In this document: positions 42,076-50,350 of the stretch, in pieces
How the letters are laid out: the number at the start of each line of letters is the position of its first letter
Numbering within the stretch: the first letter of the stretch is position 1
DNA from: an uncultured Bacteroidales bacterium
Lineage (GTDB): Bacteria > Bacteroidota > Bacteroidia > Bacteroidales > UBA932
Length of the DNA: 64,000 bases
Reading direction: 5' to 3'
Assembly (NCBI GenBank): GCA_946403855.1
Contig: CAMJBH010000008.1
Coordinates: 1 to 64,000, forward strand
Made by a program: the position numbers and the translations under genes
Notes under the pieces: model-generated
Seen by the model: the letters and a program-made list of their open reading frames with translations, nothing else
The model's database searches: none
Told to the model about the DNA's origin: nothing

Positions 42076-42846
42076 ATGGACCCTCGCCTAAACTCTCTGA
42101 CTATTCGAAAACTTCTCCGCTCCCTGGCCGACTTCTTGATGCCGAGGGTGTGTCTGGTTTGCGGCCGGCAGCTTCTGGACGCCGAAGAACACTTGTGCAC
42201 CAGTTGCATGGCGGACTTGCCACTTAGCTATTTTGAGGGACTCACTCGGAATCCGATGGCAGATTTGTTTAACAAAAGGCTGCTTGAAAGTGGTCTCGAC
42301 GTCCCGTGCTATCAATATGCTACGGCGCTGTTTCATTATTCTTCAGGAAGTGGGTATTCCAATATTACTCAGGCGCTTAAGTACCATCGGAACTTTCCGG
42401 CCGGAAGGTATTTCGCCCGCATGCTCGGGCATAGCCTGGCGGAGGCGGAGCACTTTGCCGATGTGGATTTGGTGTGCTGTGTGCCATTGCATTGGACGCG
42501 CAGGTGGAAACGGGGCTACAACCAGGCAGAGATTATCGCCCGCGAGGTTTGGAAGGAACTGCAGGGCGGAGGGACTCAAGGGGTCCGCTTCGAGCCGGCG
42601 TTGCTTCGGCGGCAGCGCGTCACCCGTCCCCAGACCCGGCTGGACGCTTCGCTGCGCGCCGCCAATGTCGCTGACGCCTTCGTCGTGAAAGCCGGCAGGG
42701 TTTCCGGCGGCTTGCCCCCGCGCCACATCCTCCTCATCGACGACGTCTTCACCACCGGCTCCTCCGTGTGCGCCTGCTGCGCCGCCCTGCTGGAGGCCTT
42801 CGGCCCCGAGGTGCGCATCAGCGTCGCCACCCTCGCCTTCGCCTAG
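42076..42846 (+). CDS. comF: ComF family phosphoribosyltransferase
   Basis: A 256-residue protein with an N-terminal four-cysteine zinc finger (CLVCGRQLL...HLCTSCM), conserved RGYNQAE, and the PRPP loop LIDDVFTTGSS. ComF helps single-stranded DNA enter the cell in competent bacteria; in others the role is unclear. Last gene of the ten-gene run. Confidence 0.88.
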   Translation: MDPRLNSLTIRKLLRSLADFLMPRVCLVCGRQLLDAEEHLCTSCMADLPLSYFEGLTRNPMADLFNKRLLESGLDVPCYQYATALFHYSSGSGYSNITQALKYHRNFPAGRYFARMLGHSLAEAEHFADVDLVCCVPLHWTRRWKRGYNQAEIIAREVWKELQGGGTQGVRFEPALLRRQRVTRPQTRLDASLRAANVADAFVVKAGRVSGGLPPRHILLIDDVFTTGSSVCACCAALLEAFGPEVRISVATLAFA

Positions 42847-42847
42847 G

Positions 42848-42905
42848 ATTCTGCCGGTCGCCTTCGTTTCCGGGAGTTATTCTGCCAGTCGCCTTCGTTT
42901 CCGGG
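42848..42905. repeat. two tandem 27-bp units
   Basis: Units at 42848-42874 and 42879-42905 match at 26 of 27 positions with period 31, just after the comF stop. Not coding as far as visible. Confidence 0.75.
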
Positions 42906-42979
42906 CCCTTCGAGGATGGCTGAGCGCCTGACTTGGCAAATAAATATTTCGCTCTTCGTACAGATTTAGAAAAAATGAT

Positions 42980-42987
42980 TATATTTG
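42980..42987 (+). promoter_or_regulatory. -7 element TATATTTG of tRNA-Ser
   Basis: Perfect TAnnTTTG match about 30 bases before the mature tRNA 5' end. Confidence 0.6.
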
Positions 42988-43017
42988 CAATCCCGTTTGA
43001 CACGACGTGGTGAGATT

Positions 43018-43106
43018 GGAGAGGTGGGTGAGTGGCTGAAACCACCGGTTTGCTAAACCGACGTACGGGTCATTCCGTACCACGAGTTCGAATCTCGTCC
43101 TCTCCG
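43018..43106 (+). tRNA. tRNA-Ser (anticodon GCT)
   Basis: An 89-nt class II tRNA: acceptor GGAGAGG/CCTCTCC, anticodon GCT at 43052-43054 within TTGCTAA, long variable arm CGTACGGGTCATTCCGTAC, T-loop TTCGAAT, discriminator G. The last anticodon-stem pair (27-43) is a C-A mismatch. CCA not encoded. Confidence 0.93.
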
Positions 43107-43120
43107 CAGAGCCAAACAAC

Positions 43121-43160
43121 AAACCCCTGTAAGTTAATGTCTTACAGGGGTTTCTGTTTT
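43121..43160 (+). terminator. terminator after tRNA-Ser
   Basis: A perfect 13-bp stem (43121-43133 with 43141-43153) with a 7-base loop and a CTGTTTT tail. Confidence 0.85.
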
Positions 43161-43183
43161 AACACGCCGGGGGCGTCCCGCGC

Positions 43184-43690
43184 CTACTCCTTAGGGAAAT
43201 CCTCGGGATACAGGGTGCCCCGGTATCTGATGTCGTCACGGTTGCGGCAATTCACATGAATGTCCGCCTCACCATTGTCAAACACCGTCACGGTGTACAC
43301 GATGAAGTCCTCGCCGTTGTCGGTAGAGAACTGAATCCTGCGCCTGTCGGCACGGCTGGTATCCTCAGAGTAATCCTTAATCTCATCATCGAACACAAGC
43401 GCCTTGCCGCCGCCGTAGGGAACGCTGTAGGCAGCGCCGAAATATGGCAGGTGAGAACTGACTTTGTTGCCATCGACAGTCAATGAATAGTTGTCCGTCA
43501 CCGCCCTGCCGCGGCCTCGCAGAGGATACATGTAATCTACCGAAATACGGTAGGTTCTGGCATCGAGCCTTTGGTTCACTAGCTGCGCCGTACGGGCGGC
43601 CTGCTCGCGCTTCTGCTCGGGAGTAAGGCGCGCCGTGCCGCAAGCGCTGAAGAGAACCAGCATAGACAAGAGTATCAATACTTTACGCAT
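43184..43690 (-). CDS. DUF4251 lipoprotein
   Basis: A 168-residue lipoprotein (LFSAC, cysteine 17). The mature part has LVNQRLDARTYRISVDYMYPLRGRGRAV, YSLTVDGNKVSSHLPYFG and VFDDEIKDY, the pattern of DUF4251, a Bacteroidetes-only envelope family of unknown function. A -7 element sits seven bases before the start. Confidence 0.8.
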   Translation of the reverse strand: MRKVLILLSMLVLFSACGTARLTPEQKREQAARTAQLVNQRLDARTYRISVDYMYPLRGRGRAVTDNYSLTVDGNKVSSHLPYFGAAYSVPYGGGKALVFDDEIKDYSEDTSRADRRRIQFSTDNGEDFIVYTVTVFDNGEADIHVNCRNRDDIRYRGTLYPEDFPKE

Positions 43691-43697
43691 AACGCCC

Positions 43698-43705
43698 CAA
43701 ATTTA
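43698..43705 (-). promoter_or_regulatory. -7 element TAAATTTG of the DUF4251 gene
   Basis: Minus-strand TAnnTTTG match, seven bases before the ATG. Confidence 0.55.
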
Positions 43706-43788
43706 AGCAAATTCTATCAAAATTGCTTTAACACCCAGGCCCGAAATCGGCCAATCTGCGCCATAAACCTGTCTGTTAAAGACTCCCG

Positions 43789-43815
43789 GCTGAGCCCTCG
43801 GGCAAGAACGGCAAC
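43789..43815 (+). repeat. 27-bp direct repeat, first copy
   Basis: Identical to 44111-44137. Contains the small palindrome GCCCTCGGGC. Confidence 0.85.
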
Positions 43816-44110
43816 CGGCTCGGAGGCAGGTGACAAGATCCCCTCAGAGAAGTAAAGAAGAACGACTTATTAATCCGACACGGAATCAACAATCACACGC
43901 TGGAGGTTAATACATTAACTACCAAAACATTAACTCATTTTAAAGTTAGACTTTCACTCACTTTAAAACCACCTAATTAATTAACCCTCAACTCATTACC
44001 ATCCAGCACCAGCAAGCCCGGAAGACAGGACTCCGTTAACAACGGGATAGGAAACATCATATCTGGTCCCGAAGAACGAGGATCTGGCGGCAACGGGACA
44101 GAAAATCCCA

Positions 44111-44137
44111 GCTGAGCCCTCGGGCAAGAACGGCAAC
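44111..44137 (+). repeat. 27-bp direct repeat, second copy
   Basis: Identical to 43789-43815; flanks differ. Confidence 0.85.
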
Positions 44138-44188
44138 AACCACCCTGGCACAAACCCACACCTCACCGGACGGAACGTGCCGCCCTCC

Positions 44189-44515
44189 CTAGACTTTTTC
44201 TATCCTGACTGCTGTGCCGGAGGCGGTGACCATAAGCATGCCTCCGGCCTCGCCCAGGACTTCGTAGTCGATGTCGATGCCCACCACGGCGTCGGCCCCC
44301 AGCTGCGCAGCACGCTTGGACATTTCGTCCATGGCCTGGCTGCGAGCGGAAATGAGTTCCTCCTCATAAGACCCTGAACGCCCTCCGACTATATTTCGTA
44401 TGCTGGCGGCAAAGTCACGCAGAAAGTTGACGCCGGAGATGACCTCTCCGAACACGACACCGCGATATTCGGTTATGCGGTATCCTTCAATGGCTGGAGT
44501 TGTAGTAAGAAGCAT
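44189..44515 (-). CDS. YbjQ/UPF0145 family protein
   Basis: A 108-residue protein of the YbjQ type: N-terminal [23 protein letters not shown], then [28 protein letters not shown]. Family members form pentameric barrels; once annotated as heavy-metal binding, but true function unknown. Stand-alone gene. Confidence 0.88.
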   Translation of the reverse strand: MLLTTTPAIEGYRITEYRGVVFGEVISGVNFLRDFAASIRNIVGGRSGSYEEELISARSQAMDEMSKRAAQLGADAVVGIDIDYEVLGEAGGMLMVTASGTAVRIEKV

Positions 44516-44579
44516 GGTCTAAGATGTTGTTTTAGCAAAGGTAAAGTTTTTTCCTAAAAAACGCAGCGCTACATCAAAA

Positions 44580-44610
44580 TTTGCAAATGAGCCAAATGTT
44601 TCTAACTTTG
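44580..44610 (+). promoter_or_regulatory. promoter TTTG / 19 bp / TAACTTTG
   Basis: -33 TTTG (44580-44583) and -7 TAACTTTG (44603-44610) 19 bases apart, 22 bases before the ATG at 44633. One of the best promoters in the window, suggesting high expression of the small protein. Confidence 0.75.
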
Positions 44611-44632
44611 TGGTAACAAAAACAAAAGCATT

Positions 44633-44881
44633 ATGTCAGAAGAAATCGCAAAAGATCCCCGCGATCTGAATGGTGACGGCAAAGTCACTTTTGGAGAAAA
44701 GATTCAGTACGGTCTGAAAGAGGCCGGAGAGAAAGCTGAAGAATTGGCAGGAAAAGCAAAGGAAGGAGCCAAGGACCTCTACGCCAAGGCCTCAGAGAAG
44801 ACCAAAGAGGCGATTGACGCTGCTAAGGACAAGGTCCAGGAATTAAAGGACAAAAACAAGGCTAAAGAATCCGAGGCTTAG
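44633..44881 (+). CDS. small EF-hand-like, amphipathic-helix protein
   Basis: An 82-residue soluble protein. It opens with a calcium-loop-like D-L-N-G-D-G-K-V-T-F-G-E (12 residues, ligands at 1, 3, 5, 7, 12), followed by about 60 residues of Ala/Lys/Glu-rich 11-residue-like periodic helix (EKAEELAGKAKEGAKDLYAK), like LEA or apolipoprotein helices. No signal peptide. It is a single gene with a strong promoter and terminator. Could be a stress-protecting or membrane-associated protein; unproven. Confidence 0.75.
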   Translation: MSEEIAKDPRDLNGDGKVTFGEKIQYGLKEAGEKAEELAGKAKEGAKDLYAKASEKTKEAIDAAKDKVQELKDKNKAKESEA

Positions 44882-44909
44882 TTCCGTACCTTTTTGCCAA
44901 AATCAAAGA

Positions 44910-44949
44910 CCCCGTCAAGCCTGAGTTTAACATGATTGATGGGGCTTTT
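44910..44949 (+). terminator. terminator of the small helical protein gene
   Basis: A 9-bp stem with one G-T pair (44910-44918 with 44936-44944), followed by CTTTTA. Confidence 0.7.
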
Positions 44950-44962
44950 ATAATTAAGCTAA

Positions 44963-45370
44963 ATGAAAAAATTAATCATCGCCATAGCAGCCAGCCTCCT
45001 GATGTTTTGCGGCTGCTCACCCAAAATTTCCGGCAACATCCAGACTGTTCCCGCAGAGCACCCCGACTATGCAGTCATCTACTTCTACCGCCCTGCCGGC
45101 TATGTACAGACTCCCTATAACGTCCATCTCGGAAACGAGGTAGTGTTCCGCTCCAAGAACAGGAACATGTGCATCTACAAGGTGGACAAGCCCGGCTCCT
45201 ATGAAATCTGGGGCAAGACCGAATCGAGAGAAGGCATAGTCCTGAACGTCGAGATGGGCAAAGAATACTACGTGCTCGCAGATGTCAAATTCGGCGTCGC
45301 TCTGTGGCGTCCGTATATCCAGCATGTATCGCCCGAAACAGGCAAGGCCGACTGGGACGCAATAAAATAA
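44963..45370 (+). CDS. DUF2846-like lipoprotein
   Basis: A 135-residue lipoprotein (FCGC, cysteine 18). The mature part (DYAVIYFYRPAGYVQTPYNVHLGNEVVFRSKN, CIYKVDKPGSYEIWGKTE, YYVLADVKFGVALWRP) fits DUF2846, a small periplasmic beta domain of unknown function. Followed by the acyltransferase gene after 54 bases. Confidence 0.78.
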   Translation: MKKLIIAIAASLLMFCGCSPKISGNIQTVPAEHPDYAVIYFYRPAGYVQTPYNVHLGNEVVFRSKNRNMCIYKVDKPGSYEIWGKTESREGIVLNVEMGKEYYVLADVKFGVALWRPYIQHVSPETGKADWDAIK

Positions 45371-45424
45371 GCACTTGCATTTTTGCTCGGCAATAGTTAT
45401 ATTGCGTTGAATATCAGCTAACCA

Positions 45425-46696
45425 ATGAAAAAAACTATTGCCGAGCGCCTTCAAGCGCAGCGTGAGCGCAAGCCTAATTCTGTATTGTACGCCATCTTAA
45501 GGCTGGTCGTAGCTATTATTGGCGCACCTCTCAAAATCAAATTCATCTACAAGGCACGTCCGGCCGAGGACAAAGGTCCTATTGTGCTGGTGGCTAACCA
45601 CGCATCCCGTATAGACTATGTTTACACAGCCCCGGCCGTAGGGTCGAAGAGGCTGAACTACGTAGTTGGATACAACGAGTTCTTCGTTTTTCCCACCAAT
45701 ATCCTTCTGAAGGTGGCGCAGGTGATTCCCAAGCGCAACTTCACCCCCGACCTCCACGCCGTGCAGTCCATGATCCGGATCATACGCGAAGGAGGCAACA
45801 TCTGCTTCATGCCGGAGGGCATGAACTCCATCACCGGCATGGCACAGCCAGTCATGTGGGGCACGGGCAAGCTGCTCAAGAAGCTCGGCGTAAACGTCTA
45901 TTACACAAAGATAAAGGGCGGTTACCTCAGCAACACGAAGCACTGCCAGAAACAGCGTCCCGGACGCACCGAAGTGGTGGTGGACAGAATGTTCACGGCC
46001 GAAGAACTAGCGCAGCTCAACGACACACAGATAGAAGACAGGATGAACCAGCTGCTTGCCCACGACGACTACATGTGGAACGCCCAAGAAAAGATCAGGT
46101 TCGACGCGAAGGGCAAGCCCGCCGAAAGCCTGGAAACCCTTCTGTACATGTGTCCGAAGTGCGGTGCTATGCACAAGATGGTAAGTGACGACACCACCAT
46201 CACATGCACCGCCTGCGGCAACAAAGTAGAGATAGACGAATGCGGTGCCATACGTCCCGTAGGCCCCGACTCGATCTGCCCGCCGCTAGTAACCGACTGG
46301 ACACTGCTCGAACGGGAGCGTGCCGCCCGCGATGTACGCGAGCCGGGGTTCAGCTACAGCGGCCATGTACGCATAGGACAACTGCCAGATTATAAATATC
46401 TTTCCGGAGGCAAGACTTCCGAAATATGCGGAGACGGGGATCTAACCCTCAATGCCGAAGGCCTGCACTTCGACGGCACGGTCAAGGGAAAGCACATAAC
46501 ATGGGACATCCCCATAGCCACCTTGCCGAGCTTCGGCATGTGCACGGACATCAGCCGTTTCTACACTTTCCTGAACGGCGAATTCTGGGAATTCTACCCC
46601 GATGCGGGCGACACTCTGCGCTGGGACCAGCTGACAGAAGAAATGCACCGCTTCCAGGGAGGCAAATGGCAGAATACTAACTACCGGCACGGGTAG
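45425..46696 (+). CDS. PlsC-like acyltransferase with C-terminal zinc ribbon
   Basis: A 423-residue protein. Residues about 30-220 are a lysophospholipid acyltransferase domain with NHASRIDY (H-x4-D) and PEGMNS. After it comes a C4 zinc ribbon (CPKCGAMHKM...ITCTACGNKVEID, about 240-265), then a C-terminal beta-rich part. It probably acylates a glycerolipid; the ribbon may bind a partner. Convergent with guaA, the stops being 5 bases apart. Confidence 0.78.
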   Translation: MKKTIAERLQAQRERKPNSVLYAILRLVVAIIGAPLKIKFIYKARPAEDKGPIVLVANHASRIDYVYTAPAVGSKRLNYVVGYNEFFVFPTNILLKVAQVIPKRNFTPDLHAVQSMIRIIREGGNICFMPEGMNSITGMAQPVMWGTGKLLKKLGVNVYYTKIKGGYLSNTKHCQKQRPGRTEVVVDRMFTAEELAQLNDTQIEDRMNQLLAHDDYMWNAQEKIRFDAKGKPAESLETLLYMCPKCGAMHKMVSDDTTITCTACGNKVEIDECGAIRPVGPDSICPPLVTDWTLLERERAARDVREPGFSYSGHVRIGQLPDYKYLSGGKTSEICGDGDLTLNAEGLHFDGTVKGKHITWDIPIATLPSFGMCTDISRFYTFLNGEFWEFYPDAGDTLRWDQLTEEMHRFQGGKWQNTNYRHG

Positions 46697-46700
46697 TCCA

Positions 46701-48272
46701 TCATTCCCATTCTATGGTTGCCGGCGGTTTGGAGGAGATATCATAGACCACGCGGTTCACCCCACGCACCTTGCGGATAATCTCGTTGGAGACGTCGCGA
46801 AGGAAATCGTACGGGAAGGGGAACCAGTCGGCGGTCATGGCATCGGTGGAGACCACGGCCCTCAGGGCCACAGGATTCTCGTAGGTGCGTTCGTCTCCCA
46901 TGACTCCTACACTCTTCACAGGCAGCAGGATAACTCCAGCCTGCCAGATGGCGTCGTAGAGGTTGTCGGCCATGACACGGGGGTCTGAAGCAGAAGGGAA
47001 TTCGCTGCACTTGTAATTCCTTAGCCCTCGGATGAAGATGTCGTCGGCCTCGCGAAGCACGTCCAGTTTCTCGGGGGTCACCTCCCCTATTATGCGTATC
47101 GCCAGCGACGGCCCGGGGAAAGGATGACGGCTCACCAATTCCTCCTTGATGCCAAGGGCGCGCCCGACGCGGCGCACTTCGTCTTTGAAGAGCATGCGCA
47201 GCGGCTCCACTATCTTGAGGTTCATCTTTTCGGGCAGGCCGCCCACGTTGTGGTGGCTCTTGATTTTGGAGGCTATCCCGGGAATGCCGGCGCTCTCAAT
47301 CACGTCGGGATAGATGGTACCCTGTGCCAGCCAGCGGGCTCCTTCGATCTGCTTGGCGTAGCTGTCGAAGGTCTCGATGAAGAGGCGCCCTATGATCTTG
47401 CGCTTGGCCTCTGGCTCAGAAACGCCCTTGAGCGCACTCAGGAAGGCTTCCGAAGCATCAGCGCCAATGACGTTGAGTCCCATGTCGCGGTACGAAGCGA
47501 GCACGTCGGTGAATTCGTTCTTACGCAGCAGGCCATTGTTCACAAAGATGCAGGTTAGCTGGTCGCCAATGGCACGGTTGAGCAGCACACCAGCCACGGT
47601 GGAATCCACTCCGCCGCTAAGGCCCAGGATCACCTTTTCGCTCCCGATCTGCCGCCGGAGGCCCTCTACGGTGGTCTCTATAAACGAATCCGGAGTCCAG
47701 TCCCCCTTGCAGCCGCAAATGTCGTAGGCAAAATTGGCCAGCATGCGGGAGCCCTCGGTAGTATGGAACACCTCGGGGTGGAACTGCACTGCGTATGTGG
47801 GCTCGCCGCGGAATTGGTAAGCGGCGTTACGGACGTCTGGAGTAGAAGCTATCACTTCGGCCCCTTCGGGCAGGGATGAAATGGTGTCGCCGTGGGACAT
47901 CCAAACCTGGGTGCATGGGCTCACGCCTTTCAGCAGCGGCGACTCGGCAACGGTCGTGAGCATGGCGCGCCCGTACTCGCGGGAGTCGGAAGATTCAACT
48001 CTGCCGCCTCCATTATGTGCCAGATACTGAGCACCATAGCATATCCCCAACAGGGGCAGGCGCCCACGGAAGGCCTTCAGATCTACCTGAAGGGCGTTGG
48101 CGTCACGCACCGAGCAGGGGCTCCCAGAAAGGATGACGCCCCGAACTTCCGGTCCGAACGCCGGCACTTTGTTGTAGGGATAAATTTCGCAGAACACATT
48201 TAGCTCCCTGAGCCTGCGGCCAATAAGCTGCGTGACCTGAGAACCGAAATCCAGAATAAGAATTTTGTCCAT
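46701..48272 (-). CDS. guaA: GMP synthase (glutamine-hydrolysing)
   Basis: Converts XMP to GMP. A 523-residue two-domain enzyme: class I glutamine amidotransferase with Cys in GICYGAQ and His/Glu in FHPEV, then the ATP pyrophosphatase P-loop GLSGGVDST and a dimerisation domain ending in IEWE. Single gene. Confidence 0.96.
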   Translation of the reverse strand: MDKILILDFGSQVTQLIGRRLRELNVFCEIYPYNKVPAFGPEVRGVILSGSPCSVRDANALQVDLKAFRGRLPLLGICYGAQYLAHNGGGRVESSDSREYGRAMLTTVAESPLLKGVSPCTQVWMSHGDTISSLPEGAEVIASTPDVRNAAYQFRGEPTYAVQFHPEVFHTTEGSRMLANFAYDICGCKGDWTPDSFIETTVEGLRRQIGSEKVILGLSGGVDSTVAGVLLNRAIGDQLTCIFVNNGLLRKNEFTDVLASYRDMGLNVIGADASEAFLSALKGVSEPEAKRKIIGRLFIETFDSYAKQIEGARWLAQGTIYPDVIESAGIPGIASKIKSHHNVGGLPEKMNLKIVEPLRMLFKDEVRRVGRALGIKEELVSRHPFPGPSLAIRIIGEVTPEKLDVLREADDIFIRGLRNYKCSEFPSASDPRVMADNLYDAIWQAGVILLPVKSVGVMGDERTYENPVALRAVVSTDAMTADWFPFPYDFLRDVSNEIIRKVRGVNRVVYDISSKPPATIEWE

Positions 48273-48460
48273 AGCTGAGAAATATCCCGCAAGTTACGAA
48301 TTCTTTTTCTTGCGTGCAATCTTGTAACCCGCCGCGTGTGCCCATTAACACAAGTACCGGGACAAGTGCTATGAGTATTCGTACTCGGGAGGTCTTGTTC
48401 ATACGCTTCTAACTAACTTTTGCAAATAAAAAATGCTTTTCGGAATTGCAATAATCTTAC

Positions 48461-48468
48461 TATATTTG
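48461..48468 (+). promoter_or_regulatory. -7 element TATATTTG of the phosphodiesterase gene
   Basis: Perfect TAnnTTTG match 14 bases before the ATG at 48483. Confidence 0.6.
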
Positions 48469-48482
48469 CTTAAGATAACCAT

Positions 48483-49274
48483 ATGAAAATGAAAAAGTAT
48501 TTATTAACTATTCTCCTTGCAGCCGCACTCCTGCCGGCATGCAGTCCGCAGCCCGAAAAAACCCATCCCAAAGTACTGTCTCACCGTGGACTTAGGACAG
48601 AAGGAACCGAATTCGTGACCGATGAAAACACTCTTGACGCCCTGGCCAGGGCCCAGCAGAAGAAGGTGGACGGATGTGAATTCGACGTGCACATGACTGC
48701 AGACGGAGGACTAGTCATACGCCACGACGCCAAGATAAATTCTACCCTCAACTGCCAGACAAGCACCCTCGAAGAAATACGCGCCTACCGCCTGCCCTTC
48801 GGCAACCAGATTCCGACCCTGCACGAGTGGCTCGTCCAGGCCAAAGAGACTCCCGAAGTGATTCAGTTCCTGGAGATTAAGGCCCACGCCACCCAAGAAA
48901 TAGAAAATGCAATGGTAGCCAAATGCATAGAAGAAGTCAAAGCTCTCGACATGATGGACCAGACCTGGTTCCTCTCGTTCAAGCCCCAGACCTGCGACGA
49001 AGTGCTGCGCCTGGCCCCTGAAGCCAAAGTGCTCCTGAACTCCAGCAGCCTGCACCATTCAATGCCCCCGGCAGAAGTGGCCGAGAGAGGCTACAAAGCC
49101 GTATCCTACAGCGTAGAAGTGTTCCTCAACCATCCCGAATGGGTGGAGCAGTTCCGCGAGAAGGGAATCCAGACTTTCTTCTGGATGGTCAACAGCATCT
49201 ACCTGCGCGACATAGCCGAAGACTTGGGAGTGGACTGGATTACCACCGATTTTTACGACATCATAGGTTACTGA
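48483..49274 (+). CDS. glycerophosphodiester phosphodiesterase lipoprotein
   Basis: A 263-residue lipoprotein (LLPAC) with a GDPD TIM-barrel: SHRGLR, the metal site CEFDVHMTADGGLVIRHD, and LEIKAH further on. Releases glycerol-3-phosphate or related heads from deacylated lipids in the periplasm. Two ATG codons three apart could start it. Followed by a dehydrogenase gene after 4 bases. Confidence 0.88.
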   Translation: MKMKKYLLTILLAAALLPACSPQPEKTHPKVLSHRGLRTEGTEFVTDENTLDALARAQQKKVDGCEFDVHMTADGGLVIRHDAKINSTLNCQTSTLEEIRAYRLPFGNQIPTLHEWLVQAKETPEVIQFLEIKAHATQEIENAMVAKCIEEVKALDMMDQTWFLSFKPQTCDEVLRLAPEAKVLLNSSSLHHSMPPAEVAERGYKAVSYSVEVFLNHPEWVEQFREKGIQTFFWMVNSIYLRDIAEDLGVDWITTDFYDIIGY

Positions 49275-49278
49275 GTTC

Positions 49279-50307
49279 ATGAAAATCGTTTGCGTTGCCG
49301 ATGCATACATCACTCCGGACATGATGCAGCAAGGATTGGAGCCATTTCTGGGGCACGATGACAGCTTGCAGGTATTTTTCTTCGGCAAGGAAGACCGCGA
49401 GGCCATGCGCGACACGGTGCGTCTCATCGAGACCGGCCACAGGGACAGCCTGGAGCTGCCTTACGGCCTCAAAGAAGCCGTAGCCGACGCAGAACTTCTC
49501 ATCGTACATCTCTGCCCCGTGACCCGCGAGCTGCTCTCTTGCGCCCACTGTCTGAAGGCCGTCATGTCATGCCGCGGCGGACAGGAGAACCTGGACGTGG
49601 CCGCAGCAAGCGAAAAGGGCATCATAGTTTCCACCAACCCGGCTCACAACGCAAACGCCGTTGCCGAATACACGTTGGGTCTGATTCTCTGCGAGACCCG
49701 CAATATCTGCCGTTCGCACCTTGCCCTCAAAGGCGGGGAGTGGCGCAAGCTCTATCCCAACACCGCCACGTCCATCCACGAACTTAAAGACCTCACCATA
49801 GGTATCGTAGGATTCGGTGCCGTGGGACGGCTGGTGGCGCAGAAGCTGCACGCCCTGGGCTGCCGCATCATGGTGAGCGATCCGTTCTGCCGCAACCTTC
49901 CCGAAGAATACGGGGCTCCCGTGAGTCTGGATCAGCTGCTCAGCGAGGCCGACGTAGTGTCCCTGCATGCCCGTGCCTCCGGCGCCATCATCGGAGAGCG
50001 GGAACTCGGGCTCATGAAGCCCACCGCCGTGCTGGTCAATACCGCACGTGCGTATCTTATTGACACTGAGGCGCTGCACAAGGCGCTTGAGGCAGGACGG
50101 CCTATGAGCGTAGCGCTCGACGTGTTCGACACGGAGCCCGACATTCCCCAGTTCCTGCGGGAATTCGACAATGTGACAATCACCAGCCACCGCGCCGGTG
50201 ACACCATCAATTCCTACAAAGACTCCCCCGAATTCGCCATGCGCAACTATCTGGGCTACCTCAAAGGGGAAGCTCTGAGCTACTGGGTAAACAGGGAAGC
50301 ATTTTGA
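49279..50307 (+). CDS. D-2-hydroxyacid dehydrogenase, SerA-like
   Basis: A 342-residue NAD-dependent enzyme: Rossmann motif GIVGFGAVGRLVAQKL, catalytic Arg in HARASGA, Glu in FDTEPD, His in ITSHRAG. It lacks an ACT/ASB regulatory end, so it need not be phosphoglycerate dehydrogenase. The gene pair with the phosphodiesterase suggests glycerophosphate-related metabolism, but this is weak. Confidence 0.82.
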   Translation: MKIVCVADAYITPDMMQQGLEPFLGHDDSLQVFFFGKEDREAMRDTVRLIETGHRDSLELPYGLKEAVADAELLIVHLCPVTRELLSCAHCLKAVMSCRGGQENLDVAAASEKGIIVSTNPAHNANAVAEYTLGLILCETRNICRSHLALKGGEWRKLYPNTATSIHELKDLTIGIVGFGAVGRLVAQKLHALGCRIMVSDPFCRNLPEEYGAPVSLDQLLSEADVVSLHARASGAIIGERELGLMKPTAVLVNTARAYLIDTEALHKALEAGRPMSVALDVFDTEPDIPQFLREFDNVTITSHRAGDTINSYKDSPEFAMRNYLGYLKGEALSYWVNREAF

Positions 50308-50350
50308 TAGAGATGCATATTTTTTACTATATTGCAGAAGATTTCAAAGT

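Larger units (their letters stand above)
43691..44188. other. 498-bp region without a supported gene
   Basis: It holds the -7 element of the DUF4251 gene at its left end, an AT-rich centre with three TTAACT-like motifs (about 43900-43990), and two identical copies of a 27-bp sequence (43789-43815 and 44111-44137, core CTGAGCCCTCGGGCAAGAAC) 322 bases apart. A 60-codon minus-strand frame at 43977-44159 has no family or composition support. Decayed gene or repeat-bearing regulatory region. Confidence 0.6.

Noticed and set aside
43977..44159. 60-codon minus-strand frame in the gene-less region
   Set aside because: No promoter, no family resemblance, and it contains one copy of the 27-bp repeat.
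48103..48402. 99-codon minus-strand frame with a hydrophobic start before guaA
   Set aside because: Most of it lies in another frame of guaA; the signal-like first 20 codons alone are not enough, though a decayed gene cannot be excluded.
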